Assembly (NCBI GenBank): GCA_028275165.1
Contig: JAQCNF010000010.1
Span: forward strand, 1-48,181
Length of the DNA: 48,181 nt
DNA from: Haloquadratum sp.
GTDB taxonomy: Archaea > Halobacteriota > Halobacteria > Halobacteriales > Haloferacaceae
Reading direction: 5' to 3'
Shown: piece by piece, positions 1 through 8,301 of the stretch
Numbering within the stretch: position 1 is the first letter of the stretch
Layout of the letters: every line of letters starts with the position of its first letter
The notes under the pieces: model-generated
Seen by the model: the letters and a program-made list of their open reading frames with translations, nothing else
Database searches by the model: none
What the model was told of the DNA's origin: nothing
Translations under genes and position numbers: made by a program

Positions 1-2
1 TG

Positions 3-134
3 GCTTTGAGTTCGACAAGAAGAGCGCTCAGACAGTGCTCCCTTCTCAAACTCGCAGACATCCACATCAGCGATGACGGAGAGCCGAGAAAGAAAGTCTC
101 GCGGTTTCATTCTGGGGAGGATGTCAAAGCATAA
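3..134 (+). CDS. C-terminal end of an unrecognised protein (partial)
   Basis: An open frame enters from the left edge and stops with TAA at 132-134, giving 43 residues ending in RFHSGEDVKA. The composition, with many charged residues (SDDGEPRKK), is that of a coding sequence rather than a spacer. No family is recognisable from this piece. It converges on the next gene, and the two stop codons overlap by about ten bases. The last 14 bases before the stop (114-127) also match the terminal motif of insertion-element ends elsewhere in the window, so the end of this frame could have been made by an insertion. Confidence 0.4.
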   Translation, partial: ALSSTRRALRQCSLLKLADIHISDDGEPRKKVSRFHSGEDVKA

Positions 135-1887
135 TCAGACAGTCCTCTACTTGTTGTTGGACGACATCAGTGATGGGCCCGCCGCTTCCAGCGAGTCGAA
201 TGAACGTTGGAAATACTGAGAGAATATCAGTGTCAATTGAGAGGAACTGATCTGAAACGCTGTGTACGCCTGAGTCAAAATCTGGCGACAGGCCACAACT
301 CGCCTTCGTCGCAGCGAGAATCGCTGACTCTGGCTCAAACCACTCATGTGCTCTTGTGAGGGCTTTCTCATCGCGACCAGCATCGACCAGCATCTTTAGC
401 TGACAGAGCTGTTGATGACAGGTAATGCCGAGCTTGAGTGCATCGTCACTTGGTGTTATATCATCGTAATGTTCAAGCGCTGTCTGAAACTGTTTGCTCC
501 TCTCGGCCTGTCGAGCCGTTGCAAATTGCTCTATGGTATTCAGATTCTGCAGCTGTATCGAACCCTGGGGTGCTCGGTCCGCCTCGGCGCGTGCCTGACT
601 GACTGCCCAATGCACCTTCTCGTAGGCCGGCGTCTCGATTGCCAGATGAGCCTCTGCTTCGTGCTTACGACACCGATGCGTGCTCAGCGTGCCGGCGATT
701 GCTGATGTAATATCCTCCTCAGACATATGCTCTGTCGAAGCGATTGTCGCTGGGTCAAGTCGCTCGAATAATTGCTGCACGTTAGCATGGATTTCATACC
801 TCGTCGTCCAGTCGTCGGTCGCATGTGCAGCATGGCGGAATGATTTACTCAGATACTTGATAAATCGGACTGGATTAGCTGAGCGAATCACTGCGGCTGC
901 TCGTGCATACTCTTCGGTGACGGTCCACCACGCTGGTTGGGGCTTTCCTGCCCGGGCCGACAGCCAACGACCACCACCAGCCTCGATTGCGTTTACCAGG
1001 TGGAGATATGAATCAACGTACGCTGTCCGGTCTGAGTCCTGTGGATATGCTGAGATAGTCTGCAAGAGCTGAAGATGCCGTCGGGCTATCATCAGATCTG
1101 CCCGTGTTATGTTATCATCTCCGTGTCTATATGCTTCGATATCATTTGCCGCTGTCAGGTAAAGATATCCAGATAACGTTTCGACAGATGGTGACGTGTG
1201 TAGTGCCATCTCGTGAAGTTGCCGTTTCGTGGGATCAGCAAACGACCGCTCTTTTGCTGCAGCGATATATGCTGTTGCACTTCGCTCGCAATCAACCGGA
1301 GGCTCCGGTGTAGGGACAATACTGACGTATCTTGATATCTTATCTGACAATCTGTCTACAGGTGTGTCTGATCCAAGAGTGACCTCAGTCAACCAAGCCC
1401 GTGCGACGTACTCAGTGGCAGCATACTCATCGGCAGGAACTGCTGAGAGTAACTCCGCAAGCGTTTCGCGAGACTCTGCTGGTGTTCCCACCTCATCATA
1501 AAGATGCTCAATCGTTGTCTGAACGACTGAGAGCAGTTCTGGCACTTCGATATTGAGTGCCGCGAATTGTTGTCGACGGCTGGCGAGCTGTCTGAGGGTT
1601 GAAACTGAGTAGGCTTGGCCTCGAGGACTATTCCCAAGAACCATGTTTTTGAGACTCCGTCCAAGACGTTCTTCGAGTCGTTTTCGAATAGCACTCGTCG
1701 GTCCTCGATTTAGAAATACCCGGCGTAGTTCCACGTATTCATGAAAGGAGAGCGAATGCTGTGCATTCCCTCTGAGTGCTGAGTAGAAACTCATCTCATC
1801 GCTATACTCGGATGCGAACGATTCATACAGTTCAGGATTTGCGACGAGTTTGGCGGCCTGCTCAGCGGGATTCTTCATATGGCCCAT
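124..1887 (-). CDS. Large hypothetical helical protein (587 aa)
   Basis: I do not recognise this protein. It begins MGHMKNPAEQ at an ATG at 1885-1887, with a second in-frame ATG three codons later. There is no signal peptide, membrane segment, Walker motif or obvious metal site. The sequence is rich in Ala, Glu, Leu and Arg and reads as a long run of amphipathic helices with irregular repeat-like spacing, for example around residues 400-520. This would suit a TPR-like scaffold, but that is inference. Four cysteines or more are scattered rather than paired. It stands alone: a partial convergent gene lies on one side and a decayed insertion element on the other. A lineage-specific protein seems likely. 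Confidence 0.7.
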   Translation of the reverse strand: MGHMKNPAEQAAKLVANPELYESFASEYSDEMSFYSALRGNAQHSLSFHEYVELRRVFLNRGPTSAIRKRLEERLGRSLKNMVLGNSPRGQAYSVSTLRQLASRRQQFAALNIEVPELLSVVQTTIEHLYDEVGTPAESRETLAELLSAVPADEYAATEYVARAWLTEVTLGSDTPVDRLSDKISRYVSIVPTPEPPVDCERSATAYIAAAKERSFADPTKRQLHEMALHTSPSVETLSGYLYLTAANDIEAYRHGDDNITRADLMIARRHLQLLQTISAYPQDSDRTAYVDSYLHLVNAIEAGGGRWLSARAGKPQPAWWTVTEEYARAAAVIRSANPVRFIKYLSKSFRHAAHATDDWTTRYEIHANVQQLFERLDPATIASTEHMSEEDITSAIAGTLSTHRCRKHEAEAHLAIETPAYEKVHWAVSQARAEADRAPQGSIQLQNLNTIEQFATARQAERSKQFQTALEHYDDITPSDDALKLGITCHQQLCQLKMLVDAGRDEKALTRAHEWFEPESAILAATKASCGLSPDFDSGVHSVSDQFLSIDTDILSVFPTFIRLAGSGGPITDVVQQQVEDCLIML

Positions 1888-2928
1888 CGAAGTATAGCAA
1901 TTAGTCGTGCTGGCGTTAATTGCTCTTCGACTGGGAAGTCAATCTATCCGTGGTGAGTGTCTTCCCGCGAGGAAATGACTGGAGTGTTAGAAGTAAGCGA
2001 GCACGGCTGCTCAAGCTCCTCCCACGGCTCAGCCGTGGGATTCCTCCGTAGGCAATCCTCGCTGGAGCGCCCCGGCTGTGAACTTGCGGGTTCGCTGACG
2101 CAGCTTCAGCCTCTTCCGAGGTGGTAGCCCCCACAACGCGGAGTGGCTCCCACGGGCGTCTGGCCACGTGAGCAGCGGGCCGGGCCATCGGCCTGACTCT
2201 CCAGTTGCAGCCATCAGTGAGAGAGTCCTTGTGGTGGACATGCCAACTACTGGGTGGGCTGCGGTGGTGTGTGAGTGTGTTGAGACCCACCCGTGGCCGT
2301 CTTGAGCGTGAGCGGATTCCCGCAGCAGCATGTCGCATGTCTACTTTTCGCGAGGAAGGAACCCATCATAACTATGTGGGACTGCAGGCTGGCGTTCAAG
2401 CGTGGTTCGTCGCAGTGTTGGCGGCTTCATCCACTGAAGCCGTGAGCTTTCGCCTCGCTACCACTGTAACCACATTCTCCACCCAGTAGAACTAGCAAGA
2501 CAGCATGACGCCCACGTACGACTTCTCGTGCTGGATTGCAGTCACGCGATTTGAGGGGATGCTCAGATACAATCATAAATACCCCCCAGTGAGCAAGCTG
2601 GTTGTTGAATGTGATATTGATACCCGACATTGCGTAGAGCAGTGAACGCATAATACCGAATCCAACCACGGAGAACAATGGTAACAATACTGGTTAGCAC
2701 AGGTGGTAGTTCAGTTGTCTGAATGCCATTTGCCCGCATCACAGTAGACTGTTCACCGCAAATTGTGATGCCAGCGGCGCTCGGAAATGTGTGCGCCTCA
2801 GAGTAGGATAGGCGTCCGTCTCCTTCGCCTGATTGAAACTATTTCTTCTCGAACAAATCTGAGCACATACGCAGACATAATCACAAGACGTAACCGTTAT
2901 TTGTTCTCAAATATTTATTATCAATATC
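1888..2928. other. Gene-poor gap with GC-rich insertion-element remnant
   Basis: About 1 kb without a convincing intact gene. The part from about 1950 to 2480 is clearly more GC-rich than its surroundings and contains the element remnant described separately. A minus-strand open frame at 2427-2687 has a hydrophobic start but no recognisable family, and I treat it as non-coding or decayed. The last 100 bases before the symporter are AT-rich and should hold its promoter, for example the TTATTT stretch near 2898. Confidence 0.5.
2018..2335 (-). mobile_element. Remnant of the 3' end of an IS200/IS605-type (tnpB) element
   Basis: A near-perfect palindrome at 2021-2039 (stem CCCACGGC, loop TCA) closes the segment. 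Read on the minus strand it is followed by GGAGGAGCTTGA. This resembles the hairpin plus GGAGGATGTCAA ends at 34495 and 36090. The region upstream on the minus strand is GC-rich and translates to low-complexity Ser/Arg/Pro frames. Such frames are typical of the non-coding 3' part of haloarchaeal tnpB elements, where the guide (omega) RNA of TnpB is made. No tnpB reading frame is left next to it. The assignment rests on the hairpin and composition and is moderately sure. Confidence 0.45.
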
Positions 2929-4587
2929 ATGTCAAATGCTATTACTTACTGGCTATTCGCCGGTGGATTCTTTATAGCATTACTTGGTGTTGGTGTTGTA
3001 CAGTTCGTGGGCCTGCGCGGGGTGGATAACGATGATGAGCGAGCTTTTGACTATTGGATCGGAACTGGCTCACTCCCAGGTTGGTGGATTGCTGCCTCGT
3101 TAGCAGCAGGCTGGTTATTGATTGGGTGGATGACATGGCAAATGTACCTCTGGTACACATTTGGGCTCGGTGCTATCTGGATCTTTACAATTCCATGGAT
3201 TCTCTGTACGATTGGACTCGTATTCGTCCCAAAACTATTTCGGCGATTCCCTGGGACATCGATTCCAGAGATTCTTCGTTTCCGGTACTCACAAGCTGTG
3301 CAGACCCTCTTGGGACCAATCCAAAGCTTCGTATTCCTCTCTTGGCTTGCTGCTGAGGTGTTCGTCCTCAGCACTGCACTTTCAATTCCGCTCGAAACAA
3401 GTCCCGAGCTACTGGCAGTTATCGTCAGCGTTGTTTTTGGAATATATGTCGTCCTCGGTGGCTTTCGATCAGTTCTCCGGACAGATCTGATTCAGTTCGT
3501 CCTCGCATCAGGTCTATTGGTTGTTTTGACTGTGGGTGCCCTCTCAGAAGCAGCATCAATCGCTGGTGGGTTCGGAAATATTATCGGACAAATAAATCAA
3601 AATCCTCCGGCCTTTGCTGATGGATTCTTCGATTGGGATTCCCCAGGTCTTGGGTATATGTTACTCTCTATTATTATCTACACGCCTGGCTTTGTCGTAC
3701 TTCAAGGGGCGTGGCAACGCGTGATGAGCGCAAAGGATGTTGGTGAAGCTCAGAAGGGAATGTACTGGAATCTTGCATTCAACGTCGGTATTGTTATTCT
3801 ACTCCCGACGTTGATCGGAATCGCGACATTGGTTATATTCCCACCAGTTGACGGTCAAGTCGCTTCTGAAGTCGGTACGTTCGGATACTTCATTTTTACA
3901 TCGCTCATTACTGAACTGTTTGGAAGCCCAATTATCGGTGGCGTTCTCATTCTTTCATTGATGGGAATGGCGCTTTCATCGGTTGATACATACGTCAACG
4001 TCTGTGCAATGAACATCTCAAGAGACGTTCTTGAGCCGCTTGTGTATGAACGATATGATGTCTCTGGTAAGCAGAAGCTAATTATTGGTCGACTCTTGGT
4101 TGGTGTATTCGTTATCGCAGCGCTGGCGTGGGCGTTTGTTTTCCCAGGCTTGTTTGACATCTACTTCTTTTCGACTGCTTTATTGACTGCAACGACTGCA
4201 ATCGCGGTTTTCGCCGCATTCTCTGATCAGACGACGACGTTGGCAGTCTATCTCGGTATCATATTTGGTGGAGTATCGACATTCGCATTCTTCGGGCTCC
4301 AACAGGCTGGATTAAATGGATGGGAGCCATCCTTCATCGCGTCATCAGGGCTTGGGTATGGGCTCTGGGGACTGCTCTTTGCAATCATCGGATTCGCTAT
4401 TGGGATGAGATTCGGAGAGCCACCGTCAGACGAGAGGCTCTCAATCTATGATACAAAGTACTACTCGGGTCGAAACGAAATGTTTGAGCAGAATAAGCAA
4501 CTCAAACGTCGTGACGAAGAAATTCGAACTCAGCAGTCTGGCACAGGCTCACAAGGAGCCGCTCGGTTTGCTGAAGACGACGATTGA
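2929..4587 (+). CDS. Sodium:solute symporter (SSS family)
   Basis: A 552-residue membrane protein with about 13 hydrophobic helices, the size and layout of the SSS (PutP/PanF-type) family, which couples uptake of a small organic solute to sodium entry. Helix-1 features (LLGVGVVQF), the early WWIAASLAAGW segment and the conserved segment ALSSVDTYVNVCAMNISRDV around residues 350-369 match the family; that segment holds the serines and aspartate near the sodium site. The C-terminal 60 residues are polar and charged and should lie in the cytoplasm. It is a single gene without a small partner subunit, so the substrate cannot be read from context. The ATG at 2929 is the first start before helix 1. 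Confidence 0.88.
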   Translation: MSNAITYWLFAGGFFIALLGVGVVQFVGLRGVDNDDERAFDYWIGTGSLPGWWIAASLAAGWLLIGWMTWQMYLWYTFGLGAIWIFTIPWILCTIGLVFVPKLFRRFPGTSIPEILRFRYSQAVQTLLGPIQSFVFLSWLAAEVFVLSTALSIPLETSPELLAVIVSVVFGIYVVLGGFRSVLRTDLIQFVLASGLLVVLTVGALSEAASIAGGFGNIIGQINQNPPAFADGFFDWDSPGLGYMLLSIIIYTPGFVVLQGAWQRVMSAKDVGEAQKGMYWNLAFNVGIVILLPTLIGIATLVIFPPVDGQVASEVGTFGYFIFTSLITELFGSPIIGGVLILSLMGMALSSVDTYVNVCAMNISRDVLEPLVYERYDVSGKQKLIIGRLLVGVFVIAALAWAFVFPGLFDIYFFSTALLTATTAIAVFAAFSDQTTTLAVYLGIIFGGVSTFAFFGLQQAGLNGWEPSFIASSGLGYGLWGLLFAIIGFAIGMRFGEPPSDERLSIYDTKYYSGRNEMFEQNKQLKRRDEEIRTQQSGTGSQGAARFAEDDD

Positions 4588-5478
4588 GCGCAGATTCTAC
4601 CCGATTTGTAGGGAACGTTTATGAATCTGTATGTATATCTCGGTTTTCGATAGGTTCTGCTGGCTTCCGTGGAAACGAGTGAGATAAGCGAGTCGGAGGC
4701 GAAGGGATACACCCTCGTGCCATACCGGACAAAAGACAAGGAAAAACACTCTCTCTGAAGTGGTGACAGATATTGTTCATACAGGTTGCGAGGTGGATAC
4801 CCTGAGTCCGATCCTTCAGATTGGAAGCGAATTCCACAGTTGATGACACAAACCACGCTACGACGACAAGGCTGATTCTCCCCGGTGACATCAATACTCT
4901 TGAGAGACTCCACGCAGACTACAATGCCGCCCGGAGCATCGGGTAGCGTCTCCTCCAGTACTGGCTCACGTCTGGTTGGACGGATCACCAACTAAATACC
5001 CCTGAAACCAGCGACACTGAGCGTGAACGGCACTTTTCCAATCCTCCAGATCACGCGGATAGAGCAGGAGCCCGCTGGCAAACCTTAGGCCACGGTGCCC
5101 GAGGTCGTTTACATCTGTTTGTGCTGTCACATAGCTATTCAATCCACAGGCGGGTGTTCGCAGCGATCTGAGCGACCCAATCAAGACCGCTGGCATATTC
5201 GCCGAAATGTGACTCATAAGATGCCGTAGCGTTCATCAAAAAGAACGACTGGGCTCTCACTGAAGCGACCACCCTGTGTACACATGGCTGGGGTTCTGTC
5301 TGTATTTAAATCGTTGTTAAATTGGTCTCACAGTCAATCGCTTTCAGGTAATGTGATACCCCTGATACGGGAGATATCGTACGCTCAGCGCCTCCTTTTT
5401 GAAATTGTGTGTGTGTATATCACATGCTTAGTTCTCGCGAATACAAAGTTTTTATATAGAATCACAATCAATCTATCG
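4588..5478. other. Gap with decayed transposase or tnpB sequence
   Basis: About 890 bases without an intact gene. On the plus strand, 4906-4938 encodes HADYNAARSIG. This is close to the HADYNAARNIG motif at the zinc-finger/RuvC end of haloarchaeal TnpB proteins, and a stop codon follows it directly. Upstream (about 4700-4830) another broken frame reads GYTLVPYRTKDKEK and, after a shift, LSEVVTDIVHTGCEVDTL; this could be part of a DDE transposase. Both frames are broken by stops. The final 100 bases are AT-rich and hold the thermosome promoter. The 65 codons in frame upstream of the thermosome start are not considered coding. Confidence 0.4.
5451..5458 (+). promoter_or_regulatory. TATA box of the thermosome gene
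   Basis: The sequence TTTATATA, preceded by the purine-rich ATACAAAG, lies 21-28 bases before the ATG at 5479. This spacing places transcription initiation at or next to the start codon, so the messenger is probably leaderless. Chaperonin genes of haloarchaea are heat-inducible, but no specific heat-shock element was identified here. Confidence 0.65.
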
Positions 5479-7158
5479 ATGAATATGAGCCAGCGTATGC
5501 AACAGGGACAGCCGATGATTATCATGGGCGATGATGCCCAGCGCGTCAAGGATCAGGATGCGCAAGAGTACAATATCCAGGCCGCCAGAGCAGTTTCTGA
5601 AGCGGTTCAATCAACTCTCGGACCAAAAGGAATGGATAAGATGCTTGTCGACTCGATGGGAGATGTAACCATTACAAATGACGGTGTCACCATTCTCAAA
5701 GAAATGGATATCGACAACCCCACCGCAGAGATGATCGTTGAGGTTGCCGAAACACAGGAAGATGAAGCAGGTGACGGAACAACAACCGCCGTCGCGATTG
5801 CGGGTGAACTGCTGAAAAACGCTGAGGAACTCCTAAATCAGGATATCCATCCAACAGCGGTTATTAAAGGATTCCACCTTGCGAGCCAAGAAGCGCGCGC
5901 ACAAGTTGATGCAACGACGCGAACTGTCGAGCCTGGCGATACGGATCTGTTGCAAAAGGTCGCAGAAACATCGATGACAGGCAAGAGCTCAGAACTTGAC
6001 AAAGAGCTCTTGGCTGAATTAGTCGTGAGCACCGTCGAGGCTGTGACAGTCGAAGCAGACGATGGCTCCTACATTGTCGATCTGGAGAATGTAAATATCG
6101 AAACCCAGACAGGGCGGGCTGCCGCTGAATCCGAGCTACTCAACGGTGCTGTCGTTGATAAAGACCCAGTTCATGATGACATGCCGACTGCGTTTGAGGA
6201 GGCCGATGTACTCCTACTTGATGAGCCAATCGAAGTCGAGGAGACTGATGTCGATACACAGGTCAATATCGAATCGCCCGACCAGTTGCAGAAATTCCTC
6301 GACCAGGAGGAAGAACAACTGAAGGAAAAGGTCAATACGATTGCAGATGCTGGCGCAGATGTTGTCTTCTGCCAGAAAGGAATCGATGACCTCGCACAGC
6401 ACTATCTCGCCAAGGAAGGCATCTTAGCTGTCCGCCGTGCAAAGAAGTCCGACATTAAATTCTTGAAGAACGTTGTCGAAGCAGACGTTGTCTCGGACAT
6501 CGAAAGCCTCTCTGAATCCGATCTTGGATTCGGATCTGTTCAACGTGACTCTGAAGACGAATTATTCTACGTTGAAGGTCTCGGTGACGAGCGCCATGGC
6601 GTGACACTGCTACTCCGTGGTTCAACTGACCACGTCGTTGACGAGCTAGAACGAGGCATCAACGATGCAATTGATGTTGTCTCAACGACTGTTTCTGATG
6701 GTCGTGTTGTTGCTGGTGGTGGCTCAATCGAAATTGAGGTCGCGCGACAACTGCGCGATTACGCTGACTCTGTGAGCGGCCGCGAACAACTTGCCGTTGA
6801 AGCGTTCGCCGACGCCGTTGAACTCGTTCCACGTGTTCTCGCCGAGAACGCTGGACTTGACTCAATTGATACGCTCGTTGATCTACGCAAGGCTCATGAG
6901 AACGATGAGACTCATGCTGGCCTGAATGTGTTCACGAGTGAGGTTGAGGATACGTTCGAGACAGGTGTTGTCGAACCCGCCCACTCGAAAGAGCAGGCAC
7001 TCTCTTCGGCGACTGAGGCGGCTAATTTAGTCCTCAAAATTGACGACATTATCGCGGCCGACGAGTTATCAACCAGTGGCGACGATGACGAAGGTGGTGC
7101 ACCCGGCGGCGGCATGGGCGGCATGGGCGGCATGGGTGGCATGGGCGGCGCAATGTAG
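5479..7158 (+). CDS. cct1: Thermosome subunit (group II chaperonin)
   Basis: This is an archaeal CCT/TCP-1-like subunit that folds proteins in a two-ring, ATP-driven cage in the cytoplasm. The protein starts [10 protein letters not shown] and runs 559 residues. The ATP-site motifs are intact: [21 protein letters not shown] and the catalytic GDGTTT at residues 98-103. It ends in a Gly-Gly-Met repeat tail, as in most group II chaperonins. An ATG at 5485 (MSQRM) is an equally possible start. The in-frame extension back to 5284 is rejected because the TATA box at 5451 lies inside it. The symbol follows the closest haloarchaeal paralogue I can recall; which of the two or three paralogues it is remains unsure. 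Confidence 0.95.
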   Translation: MNMSQRMQQGQPMIIMGDDAQRVKDQDAQEYNIQAARAVSEAVQSTLGPKGMDKMLVDSMGDVTITNDGVTILKEMDIDNPTAEMIVEVAETQEDEAGDGTTTAVAIAGELLKNAEELLNQDIHPTAVIKGFHLASQEARAQVDATTRTVEPGDTDLLQKVAETSMTGKSSELDKELLAELVVSTVEAVTVEADDGSYIVDLENVNIETQTGRAAAESELLNGAVVDKDPVHDDMPTAFEEADVLLLDEPIEVEETDVDTQVNIESPDQLQKFLDQEEEQLKEKVNTIADAGADVVFCQKGIDDLAQHYLAKEGILAVRRAKKSDIKFLKNVVEADVVSDIESLSESDLGFGSVQRDSEDELFYVEGLGDERHGVTLLLRGSTDHVVDELERGINDAIDVVSTTVSDGRVVAGGGSIEIEVARQLRDYADSVSGREQLAVEAFADAVELVPRVLAENAGLDSIDTLVDLRKAHENDETHAGLNVFTSEVEDTFETGVVEPAHSKEQALSSATEAANLVLKIDDIIAADELSTSGDDDEGGAPGGGMGGMGGMGGMGGAM

Positions 7159-7199
7159 AGCCCTCCGAAAAGACACCCACCTTCCCCCTGTGGCTGTGG

Positions 7200-7226
7200 T
7201 CAACTCGACACTTTTTTTCTCTTTTG
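7200..7226 (+). terminator. Poly-T terminator after the thermosome gene
   Basis: About 50 bases after the stop codon the plus strand carries ACTTTTTTTCTCTTTTG. Archaeal RNA polymerase stops at T-rich tracts of this kind, without needing a hairpin. Confidence 0.5.
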
Positions 7227-7290
7227 CTGACCGCACTCAGAGACGGGAGTAACGCATTAACGTCGTTCGACATACATTTATACTAGACAG

Positions 7291-8289
7291 ATGACACAGA
7301 CACTTCTCTTAGATGCCTCAGACGTTCGTACATATGCGTCAATGCCAGCTGTCATTGATGCAGTAGAATCTGCATTCGCAGCGTATCATCGTGGAAACGC
7401 GCAGATGCCGGCCAAGTCATACATCGACCTTCCGAAGTATAATGGCGATTTCCGATCAATGCCAGCATACTTGAATACAGGCGAATGGGATGCTGCGGGG
7501 TTGAAATGGGTTAACTCTCATCCAGAGAATCAACAAGAGGCTGGCTTACCCACTGTGTTGGGGACGATGATTTACTCCGACCCAGAAACAGCCTATCCAC
7601 TCGCCATCATGGATGGAAGGACACTAACCATGTTAAGAACAGGTGCTGCCGCGGCCGTTGCGACCGATTACGCCGCGAAACAAAGCGCCAGCTCTCTTGG
7701 GCTTGTTGGGGCAGGGGCTCAGGCGTATACGCAACTTACTGCAATTGCGAATGTACGCCCGATTGAGGAGGTTGTTGTCAGTGATGTTGACTCCGCGCGC
7801 ACTGAAGCATTCGCGAGCGAATTCGAATCTGAGTTTGACGTGGTGCCCGGCAGCATTTCTGAAGCCGCCACCTGTGATATTCTCTCAACAACAACTCCCG
7901 TCGAATCACCAATTGTCGAACGAACAGCGCTCAACGATGAGATACACATTAACGCAATGGGAGCAGATGCACCCGGCAAAAACGAACTTGATGGGGACAT
8001 TCTCTCCGAGGCAACAATTATCGTTGATGATTATGAACAGGCGATTCATTCCGGTGAAATTAATGTGCCGCTCTCGGATGGTGGTCTCACCCGTGCAGAT
8101 ATCGATATGGCAGTTGGTGCGCTCGTCGCTGGAGATGAATTCATATCACGGACAACGACTGATATCTCCGTGTTCGACTCGACGGGATTGGCAATCCAAG
8201 ACGTTGCTGCGGCACACGCAGTCTATGAAACGGCAGCCGAGAGCGCAGATACGACAGGCTTCGATATGTATGAACTCACTGAGAACTGA
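7291..8289 (+). CDS. Ornithine cyclodeaminase / alanine dehydrogenase family enzyme
   Basis: A 332-residue NAD(P)-dependent enzyme of the ornithine cyclodeaminase/mu-crystallin family. The substrate-side part is typical (MPAKSYIDLP, GLKWVNSHPEN). The family arginine lies in LRTGAAAAVATDYAAK, followed by the nucleotide-binding glycine motif GLVGAGAQAYTQL near residue 140-150. Archaeal members include alanine dehydrogenases as well as true cyclodeaminases, and sequence inspection alone cannot separate these. No amino-acid pathway gene lies next to it. The ATG at 7291 is 132 bases after the thermosome stop, so it should have its own promoter; ACATTTATACTAG lies just upstream. Confidence 0.85.
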   Translation: MTQTLLLDASDVRTYASMPAVIDAVESAFAAYHRGNAQMPAKSYIDLPKYNGDFRSMPAYLNTGEWDAAGLKWVNSHPENQQEAGLPTVLGTMIYSDPETAYPLAIMDGRTLTMLRTGAAAAVATDYAAKQSASSLGLVGAGAQAYTQLTAIANVRPIEEVVVSDVDSARTEAFASEFESEFDVVPGSISEAATCDILSTTTPVESPIVERTALNDEIHINAMGADAPGKNELDGDILSEATIIVDDYEQAIHSGEINVPLSDGGLTRADIDMAVGALVAGDEFISRTTTDISVFDSTGLAIQDVAAAHAVYETAAESADTTGFDMYELTEN

Positions 8290-8301
8290 AGAGAATTGGA
8301 G

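Noticed and set aside
5284-5478. N-terminal extension of the thermosome frame by 65 codons
   Set aside because: The extension has a non-haloarchaeal hydrophobic composition and contains the TATA box. Known thermosome proteins begin with MSQRMQQGQ-like text.
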